Of a DNA stretch of 61,449 nt, positions 36,949-45,554 are shown piece after piece; positions within the stretch are counted from its first letter, which is position 1, and each line of letters begins with the position of its first letter. The stretch covers positions 1 through 61,449 of the forward strand of contig JAEZKY010000134.1 in NCBI GenBank assembly GCA_023435985.1, written 5' to 3'. The DNA comes from Bacillota bacterium (GTDB lineage Bacteria; Bacillota; Clostridia; Clostridiales; Clostridiaceae). Below the pieces are notes generated by a model. The model saw only the letters and a list, made by a program, of their open reading frames with translations, made no database searches and was not told the DNA's origin. The position numbers were made by a program, and so were the translations under genes.

Positions 36949-37830
36949 CTACTTATCCATAAAACTGTATTTTTTTACTATTATAGGTGTTACTGAATCA
37001 CCATAAAAATTCTCCGCTTCTCCAATAACTTCACATCCAAGCTTTTCTAACATTCTTAATGTAATATCCCTTGCTTCAATAAAAATTTCATCTGCACCAA
37101 TATTAAAGATTTCCTGTAATGAGAACATAGCTATTTTATTACCAATCCCTATGCCCCTCACTCTTTTATCAACTGCAAACCTCCCCCAATGCCATTTGTT
37201 TTTTTCACTCCAGGCTGCCGTTACACCAATAATGTCTTCTCCAACTCTTGCACACCACCATATTGGTTTCAACTCTTCATTTACTGGTACCAATTCTGAA
37301 GGTATATTTTGCTCATCAGTAAACACTTTTGTTGCTAGTTTTATTGCATCCTCCATATAATTTGCTTCAACTCTTTCTAAAGTTACTCTAGAGTCATCTT
37401 TCATAAGATTACTTTTTAATGCAAGAATTCTAAACTCCTTAAATGCTTTCATAATATTATCCGCTTCATCATCATTTCCTAAAAGTAAAATATCATTAAT
37501 ATATTCATTTGCTTTAATATCTCCATCAATTATAGCCTCCATGCCTAAAGGCATAATCTCAACATCTTTCATTCTTTTATCGCCCTGAGATTTTTTCATT
37601 TCAATATAATTTTTATTCTCTAGATTATTGAGTATCCTGCTAAGTGAAGCTTTATCAATTCCTAACTGCATTAACAATTCATTAAATGGAGTAATTCCAT
37701 TTTGCTTTAGATAATTTAATATATGAGCTTGGGCAAGGGTTAACTCTGAATTCAAGCAATTGTGATTAAGCAGACCTAACTCTCTTATAATTAATCGTAA
37801 TTCTTTTCTGATTACTTCTTCCTTTTTCAT
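36949..37830 (-). CDS. MarR-type HTH fused to a GNAT acetyltransferase
   Basis: 293 residues. Residues 1-150 are a MarR winged helix (LTLAQAHILNYLKQNG, then GIDKASLSRILNNLENKNYI and the wing KKSQGDKRMKDVEIMPLG). Residues 150-293 are a GNAT domain with the acetyl-CoA loop VDKRVRGIGIGNKIAMFSLQ near 225 and ARDITLRMLEKLGCEV. Such fusions couple ligand or acetyl-CoA state to gene control, or are self-contained detoxifiers; which applies is unknown. AGGAGG lies five bases before the ATG. Confidence 0.88.
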   Translation of the reverse strand: MKKEEVIRKELRLIIRELGLLNHNCLNSELTLAQAHILNYLKQNGITPFNELLMQLGIDKASLSRILNNLENKNYIEMKKSQGDKRMKDVEIMPLGMEAIIDGDIKANEYINDILLLGNDDEADNIMKAFKEFRILALKSNLMKDDSRVTLERVEANYMEDAIKLATKVFTDEQNIPSELVPVNEELKPIWWCARVGEDIIGVTAAWSEKNKWHWGRFAVDKRVRGIGIGNKIAMFSLQEIFNIGADEIFIEARDITLRMLEKLGCEVIGEAENFYGDSVTPIIVKKYSFMDK

Positions 37831-38023
37831 ACCTGCCTCCTAATTTCGTTGATATTATCAACAATTATACTATACTTATATATTAATTACAATTGTAATT
37901 AATATATGTAATGTTTTTTTGCATTTATTAAGTTTATCTGCTTATATATTTAATTTCATCACTCAAAGTAATAGTTCCAGTAGGTTATCACTTAATTTTA
38001 AAGTTAAGTATCTATATATGAAC

Positions 38024-38054
38024 GATGCCACATTAATATAATTAATGTGGCATC
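38024..38054. terminator. Perfect 14-bp hairpin downstream of the 49-residue protein gene
   Basis: Arms GATGCCACATTAAT and ATTAATGTGGCATC with a three-base loop. The T-tract is weak on both strands. It lies 45 bp past the stop of the small basic protein gene. Confidence 0.5.
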
Positions 38055-38098
38055 TCTCTTAATATTTTAAATTATAATTTATTTTCTGTTATGTTTTT

Positions 38099-38248
38099 TT
38101 ACCAACGGCATCCTCCAACTCTGACACTCCAGTTTCTTAGTTTCCTAACATTCTGCTCTTTTTGGTAAGCATAATATTCATGGTCAGACTTAGCCCTTCT
38201 TTTAGTAATATCTCTAATAGTTTTTCTTGCCAATTCTTTTGGAGTCAT
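38099..38248 (-). CDS. Small basic protein, 49 residues
   Basis: Starts MTPKELARKTIRDITKRRAK and ends VRVGGCRW. Rich in Arg and Lys, one Cys, no hydrophobic segment. AGGATGGTG precedes the ATG at 38248. Not recognised; a nucleic-acid-binding role would fit the charge, but nothing more can be said. Confidence 0.5.
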   Translation of the reverse strand: MTPKELARKTIRDITKRRAKSDHEYYAYQKEQNVRKLRNWSVRVGGCRW

Positions 38249-38354
38249 AGTTTTCACCATCCTTATTGTTATATTTTCAATTAAATTCTCTCAAATTTAT
38301 GATAAATGTATTCACTTAGATTGTTAAATTTGTGTTACATTTTCTCATAATAAA

Positions 38355-38380
38355 AGACACCTATATTTCTATAAGTGTCT
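38355..38380 (-). terminator. Terminator of the lipoprotein gene
   Basis: Stem AGACAC(C)TATA / TATA(A)GTGTCT with a four-base loop, followed on the minus strand by TTTTATTATG. It lies 28 bases past the stop. Confidence 0.7.
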
Positions 38381-38407
38381 CCTAACAATAAGTTTATTAA
38401 TAATATA

Positions 38408-39415
38408 TTAACTTTTATAATCTATAAATGCATAGTCTGTTGAATTCTTCGACACAGAGCTTATACTTCCATCCTTTGTATATGTATAAATTTGCTCCTC
38501 AGTATCATTTAATTTATTTGCGCCTATAAATAAAATATTTCCATTCTCATCTATTTCTAAGCCTTTTCCTACTTTTACTACAGCAGGAAAATCAAAAACC
38601 AATCTTTTTGCTTTATTATCATCCAGCTCATATAATGAATCAACATTATTAGTCGCTTTACCAGTAAAATATATCTTATTATTATATATTTCTACATCTG
38701 TAAGTTCTTCTATATCATTTGATAAAAGCTTAACTTCTTTTGTCTGCTTATTTATCATCATTAATTCTTTCTTATTTTCCAGAGTTAATTGTACAAATAC
38801 TACATTATTGTCAATACCTTTTAAGTAAGCCAAATACCCATTTTTTATATTATAAAGTAATTCTTCTTTATTTTCTTTTATGTTATAGATAAATAATCCA
38901 TTTACTCCATCATCACTAACTCCATAGTAAATCAAGGTATCAGTATCATACCAATCATATAAAATTCCTGATATAGACACATTAGATTTAATCTCTATTT
39001 GTTTATTTTGACTTGTATCAAATACCTTTAATTTAAGACCATCATCATCTATAAAATAAGATATATACTTCCCGCCTTTTGATAATTTTAACTCACTATA
39101 ATTCGAATCTTTAATCTCAAATTTATTTTTAGCACTTACTACATAATCTTTTCCATCTTCAACAGTTACATAGTTTGAGCTGCTTTTATCATAAGTTAAA
39201 ACAATACTGTTACTTTTCGCATTTCCATACTTTCCATCTTCATAATTATATAATTTATACGACCCATCTTCACTTTTTAATACAGCCCCTAAATTTAAAT
39301 TAATCTGCTCTGTTTTACTAGGAGTTTCTCCTTGCTTAGCTGAACATCCAAGCACAAACAGAGATAATACAACGAAAATTAATATGCTCCAACACTTACC
39401 CTTTGATAATTTCAT
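38408..39415 (-). CDS. Lipoprotein with beta-propeller-like repeats
   Basis: 335 residues. A lipoprotein signal ends in LFVLGCSA (Cys24 lipidated). The mature part consists of repeated strands with Asp/Asn turns (LSKGGKYISYFIDDDGLKLK, WYDTDTLIYYGVSDDGVNGL, ENGNILFIGANKLNDTEEQI) reminiscent of TolB/DPP6-type propellers. Extracellular, membrane-attached. Function unknown. It lies 27 bp after dapF on the same strand and may be co-transcribed. GAGGGA precedes the ATG. Confidence 0.75.
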   Translation of the reverse strand: MKLSKGKCWSILIFVVLSLFVLGCSAKQGETPSKTEQINLNLGAVLKSEDGSYKLYNYEDGKYGNAKSNSIVLTYDKSSSNYVTVEDGKDYVVSAKNKFEIKDSNYSELKLSKGGKYISYFIDDDGLKLKVFDTSQNKQIEIKSNVSISGILYDWYDTDTLIYYGVSDDGVNGLFIYNIKENKEELLYNIKNGYLAYLKGIDNNVVFVQLTLENKKELMMINKQTKEVKLLSNDIEELTDVEIYNNKIYFTGKATNNVDSLYELDDNKAKRLVFDFPAVVKVGKGLEIDENGNILFIGANKLNDTEEQIYTYTKDGSISSVSKNSTDYAFIDYKS

Positions 39416-39442
39416 TTCTTATTCCCTCGTCTACTACAATTG

Positions 39443-40270
39443 TTACAAAGTTGTCTTTCCTTCAAATGATACTTCTGCAGGACCTTTCATATATACATCG
39501 TCCCCTGAAACTTCTATAATTAATTCACCGCCTGGTGCTTTAACATAAATCTCCTTTTCCTTATCCACAAGACCAAATTTCTTAGCTACTACTGCAGATG
39601 CGCTGCATCCCGTACCACATGCAAGAGTTGCACCTGCCCCTCTTTCCCATGTATTAACTCTTATATGAGTCTTATCAACTATCTTTACAAAATTTACATT
39701 ACTTCCTTCTTTAAATATATCAAGCTTCTCTATTTTAGATCCTTCGGCGACAACGTCATATTCTCTGTCATCCTCAAAAATAACCGTATGAGGAACTCCC
39801 ATTAATACAGTAGTAATGATATACGTCCTACCATTAACAGTAATTTCTTTCTCTATAAGACTTTCCATATTGTTTAATGGTATATCACATCCCTTGTAAG
39901 ACGGTTTCCCCATGTAAACTCTTACATATCTAACTTTATTATTTTCTAATATTATTTCTATTTCTTTAATCCCATCTCCAGTTTCCACTGAAAATTTAGT
40001 GCCATCTGCTATTTTATGCTCAAATACATATTTCCCAAAACACCTTATTGCATTTCCGCACATATTAGCCCTTGATCCATCTGCATTTATAATAACCATC
40101 TTTGCATTTGCCACTTCTGATTTTCTTACAATAACTAACCCATCAGCGCCAATTCCAAAATGCCTATCGCACAATTTTACAGCAAGCTTGCATTCATCTT
40201 CAATTTTATTATCAAAATCTTCAACAAATACAAAATCATTTCCTGCCCCCTGCATTTTATAAAAGTTCAT
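39443..40270 (-). CDS. dapF: Diaminopimelate epimerase
   Basis: 275 residues. Interconverts LL- and meso-diaminopimelate in lysine and peptidoglycan synthesis. Signature MQGAGNDFVFVED at the N-terminus. The two catalytic Cys are in NADGSRANMCGNAIRC (Cys71) and LACGTGCSASAV (near 216). AGGAGG lies before the ATG at 40270. Divergent from rqcH across a 454-bp gap. Confidence 0.96.
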   Translation of the reverse strand: MNFYKMQGAGNDFVFVEDFDNKIEDECKLAVKLCDRHFGIGADGLVIVRKSEVANAKMVIINADGSRANMCGNAIRCFGKYVFEHKIADGTKFSVETGDGIKEIEIILENNKVRYVRVYMGKPSYKGCDIPLNNMESLIEKEITVNGRTYIITTVLMGVPHTVIFEDDREYDVVAEGSKIEKLDIFKEGSNVNFVKIVDKTHIRVNTWERGAGATLACGTGCSASAVVAKKFGLVDKEKEIYVKAPGGELIIEVSGDDVYMKGPAEVSFEGKTTL

Positions 40271-40661
40271 TTAACTTCCTCCTAAATCAGATTATTTTTC
40301 ATATATTTTTCATAACAGCACCTAAGGAAAGTTCCAAGCGCATTATTAGCTTTAAAACACTTTATACTTTATCAATATAGAGCAGCTTATTGCCTATTTA
40401 ATTAATTTTTTTAAATTATAAATATATATTTTAATTAAATTTCTAAATCCTTAAATAGATAATTATTTCAAAAAATTCAAATATAATTTTATCACTTACT
40501 ATTAATTATTAGATATATATTGTCGATTAGAACATATATACAGCTTCCTTTAAATAACATATTTTTACTACATATATTATTATATACATATATTTGCACT
40601 TTTTCGATAGTTTCTTAAATTTTTTTCTATAGTCATTTCATTCTTCACCTTCTGCTCATAA
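40271..40661. other. Intergenic region between dapF and rqcH
   Basis: Extremely A/T-rich with no ORF or RNA I can recognise. It must hold the dapF promoter (minus strand); no confident -35/-10 pair stands out because TATAAT-like strings are too frequent. Confidence 0.4.
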
Positions 40662-40691
40662 TTGATAATTCTATAGTTATAATGTTATACT
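40662..40691 (+). promoter_or_regulatory. Possible sigma-A promoter of rqcH
   Basis: TTGATA and TATACT with 18-bp spacing, followed by a short leader with AAGGATGA before the ATG at 40725. A TATAAT at 40678 is an alternative -10 without a matching -35. Confidence 0.35.
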
Positions 40692-40724
40692 ATTCTTAGT
40701 TACACTAAGAAAGGATGACATAAT

Positions 40725-42458
40725 ATGGCATTAGATGGTATCTACTTATATAGTTTAATAAATGATTTAGAAAAATCAATATTAAATTCTAAAATAGATA
40801 AGATAAATCAACCTGAAAAGGATGAAATAATTTTAACCTTAAGAAAAGATCGTAAAAATTTAAAACTATTAATTTCATCATCACCTAGATTTGCTAGAAT
40901 TCACTTAACAAATAGTACAAAAGAAAATCCCATTAAAGCTCCTATGTATTTAATGGTTCTTAGAAAATACATACTTGGAGGAAGGATTACAAAGCTTACA
41001 CAAAAAGATAATGATAGAATTTTAATTATGGAAATTGAAAATAGAGACGAACTAGGTTTTGATAGTGTGTACTCTCTAATTATCGAAATTATGGGACGTC
41101 ATTCTAATATTACCTTAGTTAGAAATAGAGATAATAAAGTAATGGAATCCATTAAACATATCACCCCTGATATAAACAGCTATAGAGTTCTATATCCAGG
41201 TGTTAATTTTGTTTATCCACCAGCATCTACTAAATTAAATCCTTTTTCTACTACTTTTGAAGAATTAAATTCTTTTGTAAACAAAAATTCCATTATTTTT
41301 GATGACAAATTTTATTTTAATTGTTTTACTGGAATAAGTAAACTATTATCTACAGATTTATTTTATAAAATTGTTAAATATAACACATCACCTACAATAC
41401 AGGAAATTTATGATGCTTTCAAAAATCTTATTACTAATTTAAATGAAAATATTTCTTATAATATATATACAACTAAAACTGGCATTGTTAAAGACTTTTA
41501 TTCATTAAAATTAAATTCTTTAGACGAAGATTTTTTATCAATACCATATGGCGATCCTAACACTTTAATGGATGCATTTTATGAAAAAAAGGATAAGCAG
41601 GATAGGCTTCAAAATAAATCCACTGATTTGCAAAAGCTTCTCCATACTAATATTGAAAGATGCAATAAGAAATTAAGAATACTCAACGAAACACTTAGGG
41701 AATGTGCTGAAAAGGATTCTTTTAAAATAAAAGGTGACCTTTTAACTTCTTACATTTATACAATAAAAAATGGAGATACTGAATGCACATTACTTAATTT
41801 CTATAATGAAACTGAAGAAGAATATATAAAAATTCCTTTGAACTCAACAAAAACTCCTTCTGAAAATGTTCAATATTATTATAAAAGATATAATAAACTT
41901 AAAACCTCAGAGGAGTATGCTAAGCTTCAGCTTGAAAAAAATTCAGAAGAAATAGCTTATCTTAATTCTGTGCTTACCAATATAGTTAATGCAGAAAGTT
42001 ATAATGAAATTGATGATATAAAAAATGAATTGATTGAAACCGGATATGTCCGCTATAGAAAAAATGGTAAAAATTCTAAACAAAATAAAGCTTCTAAACC
42101 ACATCATTTTGTTTCAAGTGATGGAATTGATATTTATGTAGGAAAAAATAACTTACAAAATGATTATTTAAGCTTAAAATTTGCTAATAAGAATCATCTT
42201 TGGCTACATGCAAAAGATATACCTGGTTCACATGTTATTATATGCTCTTTTGAGGTTCCTGATAAGACCCTTGAGGAAGCTGCAATAATTGCTGGTTTCT
42301 ACAGTAAAGGTAAAAATTCTTCAAAGTTACCTGTAGATTATACAAAGGTAAAAGAATTAAAGAAACCAAATGGAGCAAAACCTGGTATGGTTATTTATCA
42401 TACCAATAAAACCTTGATAATAGATCCTAGTGATTTTAATACGCTATTTCAAGAGTAA
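40725..42458 (+). CDS. rqcH: NFACT protein RqcH, ribosome quality control
   Basis: 577 residues, like B. subtilis RqcH/YloA (historically fibronectin-binding protein). NFACT-N at about 1-180 (MALDGIYLYSLINDLEKSIL, EIMGRHSNITLVRN), a helical/coiled-coil middle (290-440), and NFACT-R near 460-570 (HHFVSSDGIDIYVGKNNLQN, HLWLHAKDIPGSHVII). It binds stalled 50S subunits and directs alanine tailing of nascent chains. Adjacent to dapF but on the opposite strand. Ends at a strong bidirectional terminator. Confidence 0.92.
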   Translation: MALDGIYLYSLINDLEKSILNSKIDKINQPEKDEIILTLRKDRKNLKLLISSSPRFARIHLTNSTKENPIKAPMYLMVLRKYILGGRITKLTQKDNDRILIMEIENRDELGFDSVYSLIIEIMGRHSNITLVRNRDNKVMESIKHITPDINSYRVLYPGVNFVYPPASTKLNPFSTTFEELNSFVNKNSIIFDDKFYFNCFTGISKLLSTDLFYKIVKYNTSPTIQEIYDAFKNLITNLNENISYNIYTTKTGIVKDFYSLKLNSLDEDFLSIPYGDPNTLMDAFYEKKDKQDRLQNKSTDLQKLLHTNIERCNKKLRILNETLRECAEKDSFKIKGDLLTSYIYTIKNGDTECTLLNFYNETEEEYIKIPLNSTKTPSENVQYYYKRYNKLKTSEEYAKLQLEKNSEEIAYLNSVLTNIVNAESYNEIDDIKNELIETGYVRYRKNGKNSKQNKASKPHHFVSSDGIDIYVGKNNLQNDYLSLKFANKNHLWLHAKDIPGSHVIICSFEVPDKTLEEAAIIAGFYSKGKNSSKLPVDYTKVKELKKPNGAKPGMVIYHTNKTLIIDPSDFNTLFQE

Positions 42459-42512
42459 TTTTATTTTTTAATAGGCTCTGTTAAATTATAGACATCAAGA
42501 GCTTTGTGCTTA

Positions 42513-42552
42513 AAATGTATGTGATAGCTTGAAATAACATACATTTTAAGTA
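42513..42552 (+). repeat. Inverted repeat between rqcH and its terminator
   Basis: Perfect 14-bp arms CTTAAAATGTATGT and ACATACATTTTAAG around a 14-base loop. It lies about 55 bp after rqcH and directly before the terminator. It could be a 3'-end processing hairpin; no ORF is present. Confidence 0.6.
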
Positions 42553-42602
42553 CAATCAAAAAACAAGTCCAAAGCTAGCAGATGGACTTGTTTTTTTGAT
42601 TG
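42553..42602. terminator. Bidirectional terminator between rqcH and the Tam-like gene
   Basis: Extended stem from CAATCAAAAAACAAGTCC to GGACTTGTTTTTTTGATTG with a 13-base loop. The A-run and T-run on either side give a proper terminator in both directions; it ends both convergent genes. Confidence 0.88.
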
Positions 42603-42612
42603 TCCCTTATTT

Positions 42613-43386
42613 TCATTTTGATGTTGCAATAAAAAAGAACCTTGGAAACCTAAAAATAATACTTCCATTTTTCTGTTTTGGATATTCTTTTTTAACTCTA
42701 TCAAAAATATCTTTCTCAAAAGCCCTCTTTTTTTCATCTGATAAAGCATTTAAATATGGTCTTAATCCTGTACCACGATACCATTCCATAATGTCTTCGT
42801 GGGATTTTAACTTATGGCAATATGTAGTTTCCCACATAGAAAACTCAGATGAAATTTCTGATAGTAAATCAAAATATTCGCTTTGTGTTAAATTATAAAA
42901 AATTCTAGGATTACTAAACTCTGATTTCCATTTTTCACTTTCTGAAACCTCTCCAATAATTCTATGAATTGGCTCCTTATAATTCATTGGCGTTTGTACA
43001 GCAAGTATTCCACCTGGTTTTAATAACCCAAGCATCTTCTTTAAAAGTTGATTATGGTTTGGTATCCACTGAATACAAGCGTTTGAAAAAACAACATCAA
43101 AATCATTATCAAGAATTGATAAATCTTTATTTACATCACAAATCTTAAAATCAAGATTTGGATAATCTGTTTTTGCTGTCTCAGCCATATTTGCAGAATT
43201 ATCAACCCCAAGAATGTATGCATTTGGAAATCTCTTAGCTAAAACCTGAGTACTATTTCCCGGACCACATCCTATATCAATAATCTTTTTAGGATTATCG
43301 ATATAGATACGATTAACCAAGTCAATTGCTGGTTGTGTTCGTTCATTTTTAAACATTAAATATTGTACTGAACTCCAATCTCCCAT
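42613..43386 (-). CDS. Tam-like SAM-dependent methyltransferase (trans-aconitate methyltransferase family)
   Basis: 257 residues. The N-terminus GDWSSVQYLMFKNERTQPAIDL is characteristic of E. coli Tam. SAM motif I IIDIGCGPGNSTQVLA (near residue 37), then VLGVDNSANMAETA and SNACIQWIPNH. Tam methylates trans-aconitate; exact substrate here is inferred from family. AGGAGG precedes the ATG. Monocistronic. Confidence 0.85.
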   Translation of the reverse strand: MGDWSSVQYLMFKNERTQPAIDLVNRIYIDNPKKIIDIGCGPGNSTQVLAKRFPNAYILGVDNSANMAETAKTDYPNLDFKICDVNKDLSILDNDFDVVFSNACIQWIPNHNQLLKKMLGLLKPGGILAVQTPMNYKEPIHRIIGEVSESEKWKSEFSNPRIFYNLTQSEYFDLLSEISSEFSMWETTYCHKLKSHEDIMEWYRGTGLRPYLNALSDEKKRAFEKDIFDRVKKEYPKQKNGSIIFRFPRFFFIATSK

Positions 43387-43472
43387 AATATAGCCTCCTA
43401 AAATTAATATATCTTTGTTATAATTTACGATTATACTCTTTTATAAAGATTATGAATCGTCCTAATACATTA

Positions 43473-43973
43473 CTATTTCTTATCTTCTGTTATTTTAACA
43501 TCTGAATTGCTACTAAAAGAAATTTTTATTTTTCCAGCTGCACTTGCTCCAACATTTTTAAAACTATACTGTCCTTTTGTTAATTTAATTGTTTTGCTGC
43601 TTTGATCAGTTCCTTCTACTATAGTTTCCACTTCATTTTTAGGATTAACCAAAACTTCTTTAAATTTACCCTTGTCAACTGTTGAGTCATAGTCAAATGT
43701 AATTTCAGTATCTTCCTTTGCTTCTAAAAAACAAATTGTATCTATACCAGAGAAGCTGCCATATTTTATCTCAATTACATTGTTATTTCTGTTAATCTTG
43801 CAGTTTATATAAGTATAATTATTGTCTTCATGTACAATTTTATCATTATCATTGTACATATTCACCTTATTGCTATTCTCATTTTCATCCTGATTAGAAA
43901 ATCCACAACCACATATAGTACCTATTAAGAATATTAAGCAAAATCCAAGCAAAAACTTATTTCTTATATTCAA
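43473..43973 (-). CDS. Hypothetical lipoprotein
   Basis: 166 residues. Signal NKFLLGFCLIFLIGTICGCG with a lipobox-type ICGC. A hydrophilic Asn/Asp linker is followed by a beta-rich domain (YTYINCKINRNNNVIEIKYG; GTDQSSKTIKLTKGQYSFKN). Start is TTG at 43973 with GGAAGG at seven bases. Function unknown. Confidence 0.65.
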   Translation of the reverse strand: MNIRNKFLLGFCLIFLIGTICGCGFSNQDENENSNKVNMYNDNDKIVHEDNNYTYINCKINRNNNVIEIKYGSFSGIDTICFLEAKEDTEITFDYDSTVDKGKFKEVLVNPKNEVETIVEGTDQSSKTIKLTKGQYSFKNVGASAAGKIKISFSSNSDVKITEDKK

Positions 43974-44105
43974 TTTTGATCCTTCCTTTTTAACTACTAT
44001 ATATCAAGTTCATTTATAAAAAATAAGAAACACCTTTTATATACTTCTTATCATTCTACTTTTGCTGTCACATTATATATGAATATTTTATATAACATCT
44101 TTTGA

Positions 44106-44783
44106 CTATAAAATGCTTTTTAAAGTACTTAAATTATAAATCATCTTTATATTATTAATAGTCAATGTTTCTTTCTTTCGATTTAGCCAAATACCATTCA
44201 TACCTACATCTTTACAAGGTATAATATCTGTCTGTAAATCATCACCAATATAGTAACATTCTTGTGGCTCTTTATGAACCCTATTACAAACAATATTAAA
44301 TAATTCTATATTGGGTTTTGAAACGCCAACTTCTCCAGCAGTAATAATATTAGTGAAATATTGTTTAATTCTCAATTTTTCTAACTTTAATGATTGTTGT
44401 TTCAACTCCCCATTACTAATGATCCCAAGTTCATATTTTCTTGATAAGTAATTTAAGCAAGGAATCACATCATCATATGGCTTCCAATTATTTTCGTAGT
44501 TACTTAAGTATTTCTTGAATTTAGTTATAGCTTCTTCATCTGTAAGTCTTATGTTTGAATATCCAAATAACTCTTTTATTCTTACAATGCGTTGCTGGTC
44601 AAATGTTATTTCTCCTCTCAGATACATATTGAAATATTTATCTGATATTTGGCACCAAAGCTTGTAAAATATTTCCCTTTTAAATGTAAAGTAATCCCTA
44701 TACTCTTCATAAAATGCTTCTACTCCAAGTAATTCAGAACTTTTATGATCTAGTAATGTACCATCTAAATCAAAGAAAATCAT
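44106..44783 (-). CDS. HAD superfamily hydrolase (YjjG-like)
   Basis: 225 residues. HAD motif I MIFFDLDGTLLDHK at the start, motif II in LGIISNGELKQQ, Lys of motif III in EVGVSKPNIELF and motif IV ECYYIGDDLQTDIIPCKDVG. The helical cap between motifs I and II matches the YjjG/pyrimidine nucleotidase branch. GGAGG six bases before the ATG overlaps the end of a remnant ORF upstream. Confidence 0.88.
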   Translation of the reverse strand: MIFFDLDGTLLDHKSSELLGVEAFYEEYRDYFTFKREIFYKLWCQISDKYFNMYLRGEITFDQQRIVRIKELFGYSNIRLTDEEAITKFKKYLSNYENNWKPYDDVIPCLNYLSRKYELGIISNGELKQQSLKLEKLRIKQYFTNIITAGEVGVSKPNIELFNIVCNRVHKEPQECYYIGDDLQTDIIPCKDVGMNGIWLNRKKETLTINNIKMIYNLSTLKSIL

Positions 44784-44786
44784 TTT

Positions 44787-44903
44787 TTACCTCCATTGAA
44801 ATATACTCATTAATAACAATGTTATCTGCTCTTTTTTCCAAATACGCCATCCTAAAAATATGAAAAGTAAACCTAACGGAATCATTAATATCAAGTTAAT
44901 CAC
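44787..44903 (-). pseudogene. Remnant of a DUF3784-like membrane protein, N-terminal end
   Basis: From a GTG at 44903 (GGGAGA upstream) the frame gives MINLILMIPLGLLFIFLGWR, then IWKKEQITLLLMS, and stops inside the ribosome binding site of the HAD gene. This is the opening helix of DUF3784 proteins and it lies next to an intact member (44927-45247). The remaining ~70 residues are missing. Confidence 0.4.
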
Positions 44904-44926
44904 ATACTCATCTCCCAATAGAATTA

Positions 44927-45247
44927 TTATTTTTTATATTTATCAAAGGCCTTCTCAGGAGTAAGATGTACATTTTTAAAAAAATATAGAAGCCATACTA
45001 AAAAACCAATCCAAAAGCACAATTTACCAAAGAATATTGACGCTATTGCACCAATTAAATAGATAACTGAACATATAAAGAAGAAATTACGTTCATCTTT
45101 GCTCAAACGCACCTTATCATAGTTCTCTCTTTCTTCTTTAGTTTTAAAATTATATCCAGATAATAGAATACACGCTTTTTCTTTAAAGATTAGAAATATC
45201 ACTCCGAGTAATCCAAATATTCCTGACATAACAAAGCCAATAATCAC
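44927..45247 (-). CDS. DUF3784 family membrane protein
   Basis: 106 residues. One helix at the start, the conserved KEKACILLSGYNFKTKEERE and DKVRLSKDERNFFFICS, then two more helices. Function unknown; common in Clostridium. The start is probably GTG at 45247, ten bases from AAGGAG. It follows a 57-residue membrane protein gene 29 bp upstream, so the two are likely co-transcribed. Confidence 0.75.
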   Translation of the reverse strand: MIIGFVMSGIFGLLGVIFLIFKEKACILLSGYNFKTKEERENYDKVRLSKDERNFFFICSVIYLIGAIASIFFGKLCFWIGFLVWLLYFFKNVHLTPEKAFDKYKK

Positions 45248-45276
45248 TATTTTTCATCTCCTTAAGCTAACATAAT

Positions 45277-45447
45277 TTATTTTACTCTTCGCTCATTCCA
45301 TAAAATAATAATTCCTCTAATAAGATTTAATATCATTGAAATCATCAATAAAGCTGTTACAATTTCATTGTTATTACCTTTCCATAAAAGGATGCTTGCT
45401 GTCACCAATAGAAGGATTGATATTATTAACATAAATTTTGTTTTCAT
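45277..45447 (-). CDS. Small two-helix membrane protein (paralogue A)
   Basis: 56 residues. MKTKFMLIISILLLVTASIL, WKGNNNEIVTALLMIS and a basic end ILWNERRVK form two membrane segments with a short loop. It is a close paralogue of the gene at 49758-49928, similar at DNA level too. ATG at 45447 follows AAAGGAAAC. Function unknown. Confidence 0.65.
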   Translation of the reverse strand: MKTKFMLIISILLLVTASILLWKGNNNEIVTALLMISMILNLIRGIIILWNERRVK

Positions 45448-45554
45448 ATTGTTTCCTTTCATTCTACTTACTAAAATTGTATAATTAGTACTCTATACAT
45501 TATCATTACTTTTTTTAAGAATAATTCGTAATACACAAAAACATATTCTTGATA

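Noticed and set aside
40500..40600. Several TATATA-rich strings considered as promoters for dapF
   Set aside because: Base composition makes TATAAT-like strings common; no paired -35 could be chosen.
42470..42552. GGCTCTGTTAAA string and inverted repeat after rqcH considered as an IS or MITE end
   Set aside because: No matching second end or target duplication seen; the inverted repeat is better read as a 3' hairpin.
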